The notes beneath the pieces were generated by a model. It had not been told where the DNA came from. It was given only the letters and a program-made list of their open reading frames with translations, and searched no databases. Of a DNA stretch of 51,122 bases, positions 42,445-50,855 are shown in pieces; position 1 is the stretch's first letter, and each line of letters begins with the position of its first letter. The DNA is taken from assembly GCA_009379815.1 (NCBI GenBank), contig WHSY01000030.1, forward strand, positions 1 through 51,122, given 5' to 3'. Origin of the DNA: Pseudonocardiaceae bacterium. Lineage in GTDB: Bacteria > Actinomycetota > Actinomycetes > Mycobacteriales > Pseudonocardiaceae. Position numbers and translations under genes: made by a program.

Positions 42445-43284
42445 CTACTCGTACGCCGATTCGGGCCCATAGGCCAACTCGACCATCTTCGACTTTCCAC
42501 CAGGAAGCTGCTTGACCGCGACGTCGTCATGGCCCGGAACGACGAGCGCCTCATGTGTCTGCGCGTAGCGGTAGACCTTTTCCATTGACCGCTGCCACTT
42601 GTCCGGGAACATCGTAACGCCACTGCCGACTGGTGGAGGCCCATAAGCTTCGTGATGATAAAGCGCGTCGGTGGTGAACATAATTGCGCCGGTGTGCGCC
42701 AACTGCACGAGCATCCCCATCGTGCCCCAGGTGTGCCCCGGAAGGCTAAGTAGCCGCACCCCCTCCATAATCTCTTCGTCGCCGTAAACTAGCGTGGGTC
42801 GCTTCCGCGGAAGGATTGCGAAGTCAGCCAGCGATACCGCCGCTGCGCTCTCCTCGAGCTGGGCAACACCTCGATATTCATCTTCATGAATCAAGATATC
42901 GACGTCGGCATCTTCGAAAAGGCGTAGCCCGCCCGCGTGATCGATGTGCATATGCCCCATGACGACATAGCGGAAGTCTTCGGGGCCGAGACCAACGGAC
43001 TTCAGCTTCGCTTCCAGGAAGTCACCCGGTTTGATTTCATCCCATCCGGCAAGTGCCTTCCACTCCTCCGGCCACTCCTCGCGCCACTGCGGACTAACTC
43101 CGGTCTCGAACAGGATCCGACCCTGCGGGTGTTCCACCACGTACGCCATGGCCGGACATTGGTACCAGACCTTTTTCTTCTCTCCCGACCCCGGTAGGAG
43201 CATATACTTGGGGTGGTCCCACATTAGATGTTCAATGTCGACACTGAACGTACCCAACCGTAAACCATATACCTTCATGCCCAT
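42445..43284 (-). CDS. Metallo-beta-lactamase-fold hydrolase (AttM/AiiA lactonase-like)
   Basis: A 279-aa protein with the zinc motif HMHIDH in VVMGHMHIDHAGGLRL (about 108-122), a downstream LLSLPGHTWGTMGML His, an Asp in FTTDALYHHEA and a final His in VVPGHDD. This layout is typical of N-acyl homoserine lactonase-like enzymes, which open lactone rings. Beside monooxygenase genes, a catabolic lactonase is more likely than quorum quenching (inference). ATG 43284 was chosen; ATG 43278 is possible. Confidence 0.85.
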   Translation of the reverse strand: MGMKVYGLRLGTFSVDIEHLMWDHPKYMLLPGSGEKKKVWYQCPAMAYVVEHPQGRILFETGVSPQWREEWPEEWKALAGWDEIKPGDFLEAKLKSVGLGPEDFRYVVMGHMHIDHAGGLRLFEDADVDILIHEDEYRGVAQLEESAAAVSLADFAILPRKRPTLVYGDEEIMEGVRLLSLPGHTWGTMGMLVQLAHTGAIMFTTDALYHHEAYGPPPVGSGVTMFPDKWQRSMEKVYRYAQTHEALVVPGHDDVAVKQLPGGKSKMVELAYGPESAYE

Positions 43285-43452
43285 TTTTCGGCCACTCTCT
43301 TCTATTACCTTAATTGCTAGCCCACAACTCCCCACAGCCGGACGAATACTTAGAGAGGGTTCGTCAGGCTGGCTCAGCCTCCGATCCCGCGGCGGCCCGG
43401 ATGTCCGCGAATAAGCGTGGCGCCTCTCCACGAATGGCGAGGAGCGGTACCA

Positions 43453-44820
43453 TCATCTCTCGGCCACATGCACTCGAGCCTCCGGTTCAAGCTCGACGTC
43501 TGACGCGGGAAGATCGACACCGCCACCGCACTCCTCACGAAGAACCGGCATCACCTCCTCCGAATATATGCAAAGTTGCTCCTCAAGTTCCGGCCCGGAC
43601 ATTCCACCGAAGTCAAAGTATGTGTTAAATATGAAATCTTCGCCGTATTGGCCATCCTCCTTCAATTTCATGATCTTGTCAATTACCTCGTCCTTCGAAC
43701 CAATGAGTAATACCTCACGCTCCCTCAGATCATCCGCTGTGGGCCGCTTACCACTAGGCCACGGGCTCTCATCGAGTGTTGTCAAAGCCTGGGGGAATCC
43801 GAATGGCGTATAATAATCCCACTGGAGCCGCATCGCAGCGTCAGCTTTCTCTTGGAGCTCTTTGTGGTTATTCTTCGTAGTGATCATGACCCACTTACCT
43901 GTGATAAATCCTCGGTGCTTTTCAGCGTCCCAGCCGTATTTGAATGGCCCGCGGTCGAGCCGGTCCGGCCATCCAGCCTTCTCTGCCTCCTCCATATATA
44001 TCTCGATATTTCGCCGCAGCCGCGAACTATGTTCAACCACCGTATAGCCGTTCACCCCGTTCTGGGCGGCCCAACGAATTGATCGCTCACTCGTAAGTGG
44101 CATCCAGGTCTGCGGGTATGGCTTCTGCACGGGCCTTGGGAACATCTGGAGTTCCTTGAGCGTTGCAGTCGTCGGCTCGATGTTTACTACTTCCTCAAGT
44201 TTCCGCCCAACGTCTGGCTGCTTGAAATATGCTTGCGTCATGGGGTGATCCCAAACAGTGTAGCTAGGCGGAATCTGAAAAAACGTCCCTGTGTGGGAGA
44301 AGGACGGCTGTGTCCAGGCCTTCTTAATAACTTCCCACGTCTCTTCAAAGTAGCGGCGGTTCCGCTCTTGATCCTGGACACTCGAGCCAAGTATTCGTCC
44401 GAATGTCTCCACCTCCCGCGGCTGATAGCCACGTCCAAGGCCGAACTCGAGGCGGCCTCCGCTAATAACGTCGAGCATGGCTCCCATCACGGCTAGCCTC
44501 AGGGGATCCCACCATGTCAGGATGTTCGCTGCCTGTCCGAGTCGAATCTTCTTTGTACGCGCAGCCACTGCTGCCTGGGCGAGGAGTGGAGAAGGGCTAT
44601 TCTCCGCGCCTTCGGGCTGAAAGTGGTGCTCTGTCATGAAGAAGTAGTTGAAACCCAGCTTCTCGCAAAGCACCCCTTGGCGAATCTGGTTGATTGTCGA
44701 TTGCTGGAAAGACGTGTTGACTTCCTCCAGATTGCCGTCCGCCACCACTACGCCCTCCGGCGTTTCGTGGTTTGGAAGCGGAGAGGCTCCGTTGTGTAGC
44801 GTCCCAAACTCAACGGCCAT
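43453..44820 (-). CDS. LLM-class flavin-dependent monooxygenase (second copy in window)
   Basis: A 455-aa luciferase-family protein: MAVEFGTLHNGASPL, LCEKLGFNYFFMTEHHF, KIRLGQAANILTWWDPLRLA, DVISGGRLEFGLGRGYQPRE. It is about 100 aa longer than its relative at 35901 and not a close paralogue. Probably an FMNH2-dependent oxygenase. AAGGAG lies 5 nt before ATG 44820. Codon use is markedly AT-richer than in the surrounding transfer genes, as in the ligase and lactonase genes. Confidence 0.88.
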   Translation of the reverse strand: MAVEFGTLHNGASPLPNHETPEGVVVADGNLEEVNTSFQQSTINQIRQGVLCEKLGFNYFFMTEHHFQPEGAENSPSPLLAQAAVAARTKKIRLGQAANILTWWDPLRLAVMGAMLDVISGGRLEFGLGRGYQPREVETFGRILGSSVQDQERNRRYFEETWEVIKKAWTQPSFSHTGTFFQIPPSYTVWDHPMTQAYFKQPDVGRKLEEVVNIEPTTATLKELQMFPRPVQKPYPQTWMPLTSERSIRWAAQNGVNGYTVVEHSSRLRRNIEIYMEEAEKAGWPDRLDRGPFKYGWDAEKHRGFITGKWVMITTKNNHKELQEKADAAMRLQWDYYTPFGFPQALTTLDESPWPSGKRPTADDLREREVLLIGSKDEVIDKIMKLKEDGQYGEDFIFNTYFDFGGMSGPELEEQLCIYSEEVMPVLREECGGGVDLPASDVELEPEARVHVAER

Positions 44821-45195
44821 AGTGACTCCTTGTTGTCTGTGATTGATGCACGTTGAGTGCTTACCATATCTAATTTGTATCGTCAACGGTTGGCTAATGG
44901 GTCGTGTCGTTGGGTCTGTAACGATCAACGGCGGTACGTCGACAAGATCGCCGGGATGGTCATCTCGCCGATAGCTCTCGGGCTGCGCGACCGCCGGGGC
45001 AGCCTGCCGGCCGCCCGCACTGCTGTCCCGAGGCCGGGCAGAGGCTCCGGGGTCAAGGGTGGCCGGAGGTCGTCGCGTCGCGATGCGCAGCACCGTTGAC
45101 GCGGGAGGGGCCGGGCCGCACGATCGCGCAGCCTGGGCCCGGATCTAACGACGGTTTCGGAGGCTGGTACAAGCGGTGGTCGGAGGGCTTGGGAG
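44821..45195. other. Non-coding region with repeat R copy 3
   Basis: The left third is AT-rich and carries upstream signals of the LLM gene; the right part is repeat R. No gene supported. Confidence 0.5.
44977..45161. repeat. Repeat R, copy 3
   Basis: About 185 bp closely similar to 34013-34204, in the same orientation. Shared blocks include AGAGGCTCCGGGGTCAAGGG, GATGCGCAGCACC and GGGCCGCACGATCGCGCAGC. The terminal inverted repeat survives only as GCTGCGCG/CGCGCAGC. It lies immediately downstream of the GNAT gene. Confidence 0.8.
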
Positions 45196-45771
45196 TCAGC
45201 CCGGCGTGTCGGTCTGGTCGACGATTGTGACGTCCTGGTGGTCAGGTCGGTCGCTGGTCGGCTTCTCGAACAGGGCTCCGGAGAACCTGCGGGGTGCGTC
45301 GACGGTGCGGAGGTGTGTCCAGCCGGTCCGGCGGTAGTAGTCCAGCAGGCCGGGGTTGGTGCGCCAGGCGTCGAGACGGAGCCAACGGTGGCCGGTGCGT
45401 TCGGCGCGTTCGGCGGCCCAGTCCAGTAGCGTGGTGCCGAGATCGTGGCCGGCAGCATGTCTGGCTACGACGATCCGGTGCAGATACAGCGCCGCCGATG
45501 GGTCGTCGGCGTGTGTCCAGAAGTCGGTGTCGGCGAAGGTGTCCATCGTGAGGGTGGCGACCGGCTGCCCGCTTTGGTCGTGGGCGATGAAGACATTGCC
45601 GGCGGCGAGATCGTCTCGGATGCGCTGCACCCGCGGCGGCCGCTGCCACTGATCGAGTTCCTTGTCGTGCAACCAGGCTGCAGCGTCAGCCAGTAGGGCG
45701 AGTACGGCCGGCAGGTCGTCATGGGTGGCGGTGCGGATGGTGACCTTCTGGTCGGCGAAGTCGTGCATCAC
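45196..45771 (-). CDS. GNAT-family N-acetyltransferase
   Basis: A 191-aa protein. Beta strand/helix pattern TIRTATHDDLPAVLALLADA at the N-terminus, acetyl-CoA loop region ALYLHRIVVARHAAGHDLGT (motif A, with a His/Asp-containing variant of Q/R-x2-G-x-G/A) and GHRWLRLDAWRTNPGLLDYY. Substrate unknown. The start overlaps the GntR stop (GTGA or TGATG), so it is coupled to the repressor, an arrangement common in AICEs. Confidence 0.8.
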   Translation of the reverse strand: MMHDFADQKVTIRTATHDDLPAVLALLADAAAWLHDKELDQWQRPPRVQRIRDDLAAGNVFIAHDQSGQPVATLTMDTFADTDFWTHADDPSAALYLHRIVVARHAAGHDLGTTLLDWAAERAERTGHRWLRLDAWRTNPGLLDYYRRTGWTHLRTVDAPRRFSGALFEKPTSDRPDHQDVTIVDQTDTPG

Positions 45772-46610
45772 TGCGTACCTCGGTCCGCCAGGGAGCCATC
45801 CACTCGGTGCGGCTCGCCGCCCGGCGTCGTGCTGTCCGTCTCGTGCTCTGGGGCGGGTTTTGCTCGCTCGAAGAGGATCACGTGGCGATCCCCGGGCAGG
45901 ACGTTGATCGTGCAGCGCACCGGGCGACCGTCGTGGGTGTAGCCGGTCAGGCGGTGCACGGCCACGGGAACACCGGCGCTGAGGTCGAGCCGGTGCACCT
46001 CGTCCGGGGTCGGCATCCGCACTTCGATCTCGTCAATGGCTCGGACCTGTTCGGCGCCGAGCTCAGTCAGCACCTGGTTAGCCCCCTGGGGAATATCAGC
46101 CGGGTACATGATCGGCGAGCCCTCGACCAAGGTCATCGGGTAGTAGGAATCGTTGGTGTTAAACGGCATCCCGTCGATGAACCGGACTCGCCGACGAACC
46201 ACCGCCGTCTGGTCGCTGTCGAGGTCCAGACGGCGGGCGACCTCGTCGGGTGGAGTGACCAGCTCGACGCCGATGACCTGGGAAGGCTCTCGCCCGAGGG
46301 AGGTCTGCTCCTCCATGAACCGGTCCATCTCCGGCGAGGCCGGCTGCGGGCGCCACTCGCTCTGCGGCCGGTAGATCATCCGGTCGACCTGGCGGACGAA
46401 GTGTCCACGGGGCCGGGAGCTCACGACCAGTCCTTCGTTGATCAGGACACCGATGGCCTGGCGTGCGGTCGCCCGGGTGACGCCGTGCTTGTCGGCGAGC
46501 GCGAGCTCGGTGGGCAGCTGCGCACCAGCGCGCAGCGCCCTGCTGGTGATCTGCGTGCGCAGCTCGTCGGCGATCTGCTGGTAGAGCGGTGCCGTTGCTC
46601 CTCGGGCCAT
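45768..46610 (-). CDS. GntR/UTRA-family repressor of element B
   Basis: A 280-aa protein. Winged helix about residues 8-75 (PLYQQIADELRTQITSRALR and on), UTRA ligand-binding domain about 100-255. It is divergent from the element's plus-strand operon with a 141-bp intergenic region containing a probable operator pair. KorSA of pSAM2, a GntR protein, plays this role by repressing transfer and replication genes. Confidence 0.85.
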   Translation of the reverse strand: MARGATAPLYQQIADELRTQITSRALRAGAQLPTELALADKHGVTRATARQAIGVLINEGLVVSSRPRGHFVRQVDRMIYRPQSEWRPQPASPEMDRFMEEQTSLGREPSQVIGVELVTPPDEVARRLDLDSDQTAVVRRRVRFIDGMPFNTNDSYYPMTLVEGSPIMYPADIPQGANQVLTELGAEQVRAIDEIEVRMPTPDEVHRLDLSAGVPVAVHRLTGYTHDGRPVRCTINVLPGDRHVILFERAKPAPEHETDSTTPGGEPHRVDGSLADRGTQ

Positions 46611-46638
46611 GCCCTCAGTGTCGCCGCCCTGCGGCGGA

Positions 46639-46710
46639 TTGTCTAGTCAACATAGGCAAAAGCTTGACCGGTCCGTCGGTCTCGTGCGACGGTGCTCATT
46701 GGCTAGACAA
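46639..46710. promoter_or_regulatory. Paired operator sites in the GntR divergent region
   Basis: TTGTCTAGTCAA (46639-46650) and TTGGCTAGACAA (46699-46710) are inverted copies: the reverse complement of the first is TTGACTAGACAA, identical to the second at 11 of 12 bases. Both are near-palindromes centred on CTAG and lie 29 bp and 42 bp from the two divergent genes. They are the likely binding sites of the GntR/UTRA protein. Confidence 0.6.
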
Positions 46711-46751
46711 TACAGCCAGTACAGTCAGTACGACACGAGGAGTGGACAACC

Positions 46752-47189
46752 GTGATCCAGAACTTCAAGATCGACCAGGCCGCGACCTTCGCCTCGGTGC
46801 GACTGTTGTCGGTGGAGGCGAAGGCCGTCTTCGGTGACAACGATCGGCAGGAGACCACCAAGGACGGCGTGCCGAAGTGGGAGGCGCAGCTGGTAGCCGG
46901 GTTCCGGCAGTTCGGCAAGACCCAGAACGAGATCATCAAGGCGAGCATGGCTGCCGAGCATGACCCGGGCGAGGGCATCGCCCCGGCCACGCCGGTGGAG
47001 TTGATCGACTTCGAGATCGGCGTGATGGAAAAGCAGCGCGACGGCCAGGTGGTCGGTGTGCAGGTCTGGTACCGCTGCCAGGGCATCCGCCCGATCGCCG
47101 CCACCGGCTCAAGCAACGGGACCGATCGCAAGACCCGCAACGGCTCGACCTCCGCGACGTCGAGCGAGGCCGCCGAGGCGGTGGGCTGA
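46752..47189 (+). CDS. Conserved AICE protein of unknown function, first gene of the transfer operon
   Basis: A 145-aa protein beginning VIQNFKIDQAATFASVRLLS. Mixed alpha/beta with a Ser/Thr/Asn-rich disordered tail, as in some single-strand-binding proteins, though no family is recognised with certainty. GTG 46752 has GAGGAG about 9 nt upstream. It is directly downstream of the GntR operators. Confidence 0.65.
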   Translation: MIQNFKIDQAATFASVRLLSVEAKAVFGDNDRQETTKDGVPKWEAQLVAGFRQFGKTQNEIIKASMAAEHDPGEGIAPATPVELIDFEIGVMEKQRDGQVVGVQVWYRCQGIRPIAATGSSNGTDRKTRNGSTSATSSEAAEAVG

Positions 47190-47190
47190 C

Positions 47191-47622
47191 ATGGGCATCA
47201 CCGTCGAGATCGTCAACCTGATGGGACGAGCCGGGTCAGCCCTGGAGTCTCTGCCCCTGGCCGAGCTCCCCGACATCACCACGATGCATATTCGTGGCGC
47301 CCTGTCACCCCCGTTGAGCGTCGAGCTTGAGCTCGGCGCCGGTGACCACCAAACAGCGCGCCTGCTGGCATGGGCGGACGCACTGCCCGGCGTGACAGCA
47401 AGCGCACGTCGTCACCGCCATTACGTCCGCGTGGAAGCCGCCGCTGTCGTCAACGGTGTTCCGCTCGCAGTGCAGAACCACTTCACCGACATCACCGCCA
47501 TGGACGTCGCCAGCGACGCCCTGGGCCTCCCCCGGGCGGGCACCAGCGATGTCCCGGTTTCGCTGACCGCGCTGTGGCGCCTCGCCGGGCGCGACCTCGG
47601 GGAGGTGAATCGCCATGGCTGA
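47191..47622 (+). CDS. Hypothetical protein of the element B operon
   Basis: A 143-aa alpha/beta protein beginning MGITVEIVNLMGRAGSALES. No motif recognised. It starts 1 nt after the previous stop and overlaps the next gene by 8 nt, so it is tightly coupled. Confidence 0.6.
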   Translation: MGITVEIVNLMGRAGSALESLPLAELPDITTMHIRGALSPPLSVELELGAGDHQTARLLAWADALPGVTASARRHRHYVRVEAAAVVNGVPLAVQNHFTDITAMDVASDALGLPRAGTSDVPVSLTALWRLAGRDLGEVNRHG

Positions 47623-47827
47623 CCAACTCGGCGCGCCGCGCGCCGGCTCACCACCAGCGCAAGCGGTGCTGTGCTGCACGACTTGCCAGCACGCGTGGGA
47701 ACCCGACCCCATCGAACTGGACGAAGCCACCACACCCACCGGTTGCCCGTGGTGCGGGGGCTGGACCTGGATCGGGGAGCTCGCCGAACCCGCCACGGCG
47801 TCGCGAACCGGGAGGGGACAGCGATGA
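47615..47827 (+). CDS. Small zinc-ribbon protein
   Basis: A 70-aa protein with CCTTCQHAW and GCPWCGGWTW, a classic two-knuckle zinc ribbon (Cys-x2-Cys, 20 or so residues, Cys-x2-Cys). Overlaps both neighbours. Function unknown; perhaps DNA or protein binding in the transfer module. Confidence 0.65.
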   Translation: MADQLGAPRAGSPPAQAVLCCTTCQHAWEPDPIELDEATTPTGCPWCGGWTWIGELAEPATASRTGRGQR

Positions 47828-48141
47828 CCACGGAGACCAGCACCAGCGAAGCACCGGCTTCGACACCGGAGAACATCGACCGTGCCGTGCAGCGGGTGCG
47901 CAGTGAGCAACGGCGGGCAACGCAGCTACTCGCCGGCGGGCCCAAGTGCCGCCGGCTCTCGGCGCTCTACGAGCACGAGGCCCGGCTGTGGACCCTCCTG
48001 ACGCTGCACACCCCACGGGGCATCTACCAGCACGCGGCGATCGAGGCCGAATGCGCAGCCCGCGCGCGAGCCCGCGAGTACGCAGAACTGGCTCGGCAGT
48101 GGGCCGCACACACTGACGCGAGAGAGGAGCATGCGCCATGA
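47824..48141 (+). CDS. Hypothetical helical protein
   Basis: A 105-aa, Ala/Glu/Arg-rich helical protein. It resembles in composition and operon position the 103-aa protein of element A (12977-13288); both have an aromatic EARLWTLL / EAAWWAVL core followed by an Ala-rich helix, so they are probably homologous. ATGA overlap with both neighbours. Confidence 0.6.
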   Translation: MTTETSTSEAPASTPENIDRAVQRVRSEQRRATQLLAGGPKCRRLSALYEHEARLWTLLTLHTPRGIYQHAAIEAECAARARAREYAELARQWAAHTDAREEHAP

Positions 48142-48527
48142 CCGCCGCACCGGAGATCGTGCTGCGCCGGGTCCGCGACGTGCTCGGCAGCAACGGGCTG
48201 GAACGGCTGGATCCCGCTGGGGCGCGGCTGCTGCTACGCGAACTGCTCTTCGACAGCCAGGGCGTGCCGGACTGGCATTGCCAGGCCGCCTGTCGTGATG
48301 TCCGCCGGGAGCTGTTCTTTCCCGAGCACCCCGGTGCCGCTGAACAGGTCCGCGAAGCCAAGGACGTGTGCGCGCGCTGCCCGGTGCGCGCCGAGTGCCT
48401 GACCGACGTCATGGCCTGGGAGCGGCCCGGCTACCGCTACGGCGTCGTCGGTGGGCTGTCGGCCCGGGAACGCCAACAACTGGCCCGCAGCCGCCGTCGG
48501 GAAGTGCAAGGCGGTGAAGCCGCATGA
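48138..48527 (+). CDS. WhiB-like iron-sulfur transcription factor
   Basis: A 129-aa protein. Cys residues are found in DWHCQAACRDV (about 48-54), VCARCPVRAEC (Cys-x2-Cys-x5-Cys) and the segment ELFFPEHPGAAEQVREAKDV, then YGVVGGLSARER, corresponding to the G-V/I-W-G-G turn with Val replacing Trp, and a basic C-terminus for DNA contact. WhiB proteins bind a [4Fe-4S] cluster and act with sigma factors in Actinobacteria only. Here it probably regulates element genes. Overlaps the translocase start (ATGA). Confidence 0.85.
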   Translation: MTAAPEIVLRRVRDVLGSNGLERLDPAGARLLLRELLFDSQGVPDWHCQAACRDVRRELFFPEHPGAAEQVREAKDVCARCPVRAECLTDVMAWERPGYRYGVVGGLSARERQQLARSRRREVQGGEAA

Positions 48528-49879
48528 GCAGCACGACACTCACGGGCACGCTGCCCGATACGGCCGCTCAGCCCTGCAGTGATGCCACCACGACACGCAC
48601 AGCCCGAGCCCGCGGCTGGCTCGCCACGTTGCCCGGACGGGTCGGCGCGGCACTGCTGCGCTGCCTCGTGGCCGGCTGGCGCTATGCCTGGACCGTCTAC
48701 GCCGTGATCCGGCTGGGGCTGCTGTGGCCCAGCTTCTGCGGCAACACCAGCCTCGCGGAGCAGCGCACCCGCAGCCGCGACGGCAACACCAAGATCACGG
48801 TGCACCGGGTGCCGCGGGTCAAGCTCACCGAGGTGTCGCAGCATGGGTGGCGGATGCGGGTCAAGGTCCGACCCGGCCAACACCTGGGCCACTACCTCGA
48901 CGCCGCGGCCGCGCTGCGCCACCTCGCCCGCGCCCAAGCCGTGAAACCCCGCGAGCTGTGGGACCACCCCGGCTTCCTCGAGATCTCGGTGCTGCGCCGC
49001 GACCCATTGCGCCGGGTACTGGAACGCCCCCGCGAGCTCGCCCCCGGGCGCATCGTGGTCGGGGCCACCGAGACCGGCGCACCGCTCGTGTTGGACTTCC
49101 GGGAGCAGCCGCACTGGCTGGTGTCCGGGGCCACCGACTCCGGCAAGTCCAGCCTGATCGCCGCCGGGCTGTCCGCGCTGGCACCCACCTCGGCCGTCCT
49201 CGTGTCGTGGGATCTCAAGTTCGGCATCGAAGCCGAGCCGTTCCGACCCCGGTTCACCGATGTGGTCACCACCGCGGCCGGCGTCGCCACCTGGTGCCAA
49301 CGACTGCTCGCGCTGGCGGGGTCGCGGGCCGAGCTGCTCAAGGCGCTACGGGTCGGGTCGGTGTCTGAGGCCGAGGACGTGCACGGCATCGCGCTGCGCC
49401 GGGTCTACGTGTTCTGCGACGAGGTCGCCGAACTGGCCACCAAGCACGACGACACGAACCCCGACGAGCTGCTGCGCCAGGTGCTGCGGCTCACCCAGCT
49501 GTGCCGGGCGATGGGTATTCACCTCATCGTCGCCGGGCAGCGCTTTGGCTCCGACCTGGGAAAGACCGTCACCAGCATCCGCGCCCAACTCGGCGGCCGT
49601 GTCTGCCTGCGGGTCAACGACGAGGAAACCGCCAAGATGGTGCTCTCCGGCCTCGACCTCGACGTGCACCAGCGGGCCATGACGCTGCCGCACAAGGGCA
49701 TGGCCATCGTGCAACGGCGCGCCGAGTGGGAATACGCCCGCGCGTCTTACCAGACCGGACCCGAACGGGCCGCCATCGCCGCCCGGCACGGCGACAAGGC
49801 CATCAGCTGGCAGCAGCTACTCGACGACGACGCCACGGCCACCGCGAACCACCACGACACCGAGCGGGGGCAGCGGTGA
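48524..49879 (+). CDS. FtsK/SpoIIIE (TraB-type) DNA translocase
   Basis: A 451-aa protein. A short hydrophobic region (about 45-75, CLVAGWRYAWTVYAVIRLGL) is the likely membrane anchor. Walker A GATDSGKSSL (about 202) and Walker B VYVFCDEVAEL (about 297). Shorter than the element A translocase (616 aa) and only distantly similar. Its likely job is pumping double-stranded element DNA between cells. Confidence 0.87.
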   Translation: MSSTTLTGTLPDTAAQPCSDATTTRTARARGWLATLPGRVGAALLRCLVAGWRYAWTVYAVIRLGLLWPSFCGNTSLAEQRTRSRDGNTKITVHRVPRVKLTEVSQHGWRMRVKVRPGQHLGHYLDAAAALRHLARAQAVKPRELWDHPGFLEISVLRRDPLRRVLERPRELAPGRIVVGATETGAPLVLDFREQPHWLVSGATDSGKSSLIAAGLSALAPTSAVLVSWDLKFGIEAEPFRPRFTDVVTTAAGVATWCQRLLALAGSRAELLKALRVGSVSEAEDVHGIALRRVYVFCDEVAELATKHDDTNPDELLRQVLRLTQLCRAMGIHLIVAGQRFGSDLGKTVTSIRAQLGGRVCLRVNDEETAKMVLSGLDLDVHQRAMTLPHKGMAIVQRRAEWEYARASYQTGPERAAIAARHGDKAISWQQLLDDDATATANHHDTERGQR

Positions 49880-50490
49880 TGAGCAGCCACCGCCGCTCCG
49901 GACATCGCAGCGGTGTCGACGAGCTGCTGGCTCGCGAACTCGCCGCCCACTACGACACCACCGCCCGCGACAAGACCGACCGACCGCCCACCCCAGCTGA
50001 GCGCGAGCAGGCCCTGGCCTGGGCACGCGGCGTCATCCGCGCCGCCCGCCGACTCGGCCTGCCCCTACGAACCCCGCAACCGCAAGGGAGACCCACCATG
50101 ACCACCGCACCGACCACCACTGGCTGGACCGCTCCGCGCGCCGGAATCGACGCCCGCAGCTGGGAACCCGAGCACCGCGCGACCGTGGTCTCCGGGCTGC
50201 GCGCCCTGGCCGACCTCCTCGACACCCACCCGGACCTGCGCTGCCCATATCAGGTCCGGATCAGCGCCAGCACCATCGGCGACAGTGCCACGGCCGAAAG
50301 GGCCGAAGTCGACGCCGCGGCAGCACTGCTCGGCGTCAGACCGCACAACGGGCAGACCTACATCGCGGAGAGATACCTCAACGACGCCGTGGCCTTCGCC
50401 GTGGTGCACCTGCCCGCCCGCTTCCAATGCAGCTACCAAGCCGCGCTGTCCTATCAGGACAACCTCGCCCCCGGCGAACAAGGAGCCTAG
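49879..50490 (+). CDS. Hypothetical protein, possibly two coupled products
   Basis: A 203-aa frame. The first 73 residues (MSSHRRSGHRSGVDELLARE and on) are a basic helical region. From residue 74 an in-frame ATG at 50098 begins MTTAPTTTGWTAPRAGIDAR with AGGGAG 7 nt upstream, so a separate 130-aa protein is likely to be translated too. The second part looks like a compact alpha/beta domain. The start overlaps the translocase stop (TGATG). Confidence 0.55.
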   Translation: MSSHRRSGHRSGVDELLARELAAHYDTTARDKTDRPPTPAEREQALAWARGVIRAARRLGLPLRTPQPQGRPTMTTAPTTTGWTAPRAGIDARSWEPEHRATVVSGLRALADLLDTHPDLRCPYQVRISASTIGDSATAERAEVDAAAALLGVRPHNGQTYIAERYLNDAVAFAVVHLPARFQCSYQAALSYQDNLAPGEQGA

Positions 50491-50492
50491 CC

Positions 50493-50657
50493 ATGTCCAC
50501 CGCCACCACCGTCGCCGTCACCGTGCTCGCCATCAGTCTCGTAGTGATCGCCGTCATGCACCGCTCCCGCACCGTCGGCCCCCTCGTCGGCGTCGGAGTC
50601 GTCCTCGGCCTCGCCGTCGGCATCGCTGGAACCTTGCTGGCCGCCGGCCTCACCTGA
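50493..50657 (+). CDS. Small membrane protein (54 aa)
   Basis: MSTATTVAVTVLAISLVVIA, then a short MHRSRTVGP turn and LVGVGVVLGLAVGIAGTLLA: two membrane helices with a tight basic loop. AAGGAG lies 7 nt before ATG 50493. Such tiny two-helix proteins occur in AICE spd regions. Confidence 0.65.
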   Translation: MSTATTVAVTVLAISLVVIAVMHRSRTVGPLVGVGVVLGLAVGIAGTLLAAGLT

Positions 50658-50675
50658 CCACGAGGGAGATCGATC

Positions 50676-50855
50676 GTGAACAAGAAGCTGTACCGCGTCG
50701 AGGAAGCAGCGCAGCTACTCGGGGTCGGTCGGACGCGCGTGTTCGATCTCATCAAGCTCGGCGAGCTTCGATCGGTGAAGATCGGCTGTAGTCGGCGGAT
50801 ACCGGCTGCTGCACTCGACGAGTACATCGAACGGCTCCTGGCGAGCGCGTCATGA
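50676..50855 (+). CDS. xis: Excisionase (Xis)
   Basis: A 59-aa protein: KKLYRVEEAAQLLGVGRTRV, then a wing LGELRSVKIGCSRRIPAAAL and DEYIERL. This is the standard helix-turn-helix excisionase fold. GTG 50676 has GGGAG 7 nt upstream. The stop overlaps the integrase start (ATGA), the typical xis-int coupling of pSAM2-like elements. Confidence 0.88.
   Translation: MNKKLYRVEEAAQLLGVGRTRVFDLIKLGELRSVKIGCSRRIPAAALDEYIERLLASAS

Noticed and set aside
42445-43284. Quorum-quenching lactonase as the main call
   Set aside because: The fold and zinc motif fit, but the monooxygenase/ligase neighbourhood favours catabolic lactone hydrolysis; kept only as a family comparison.
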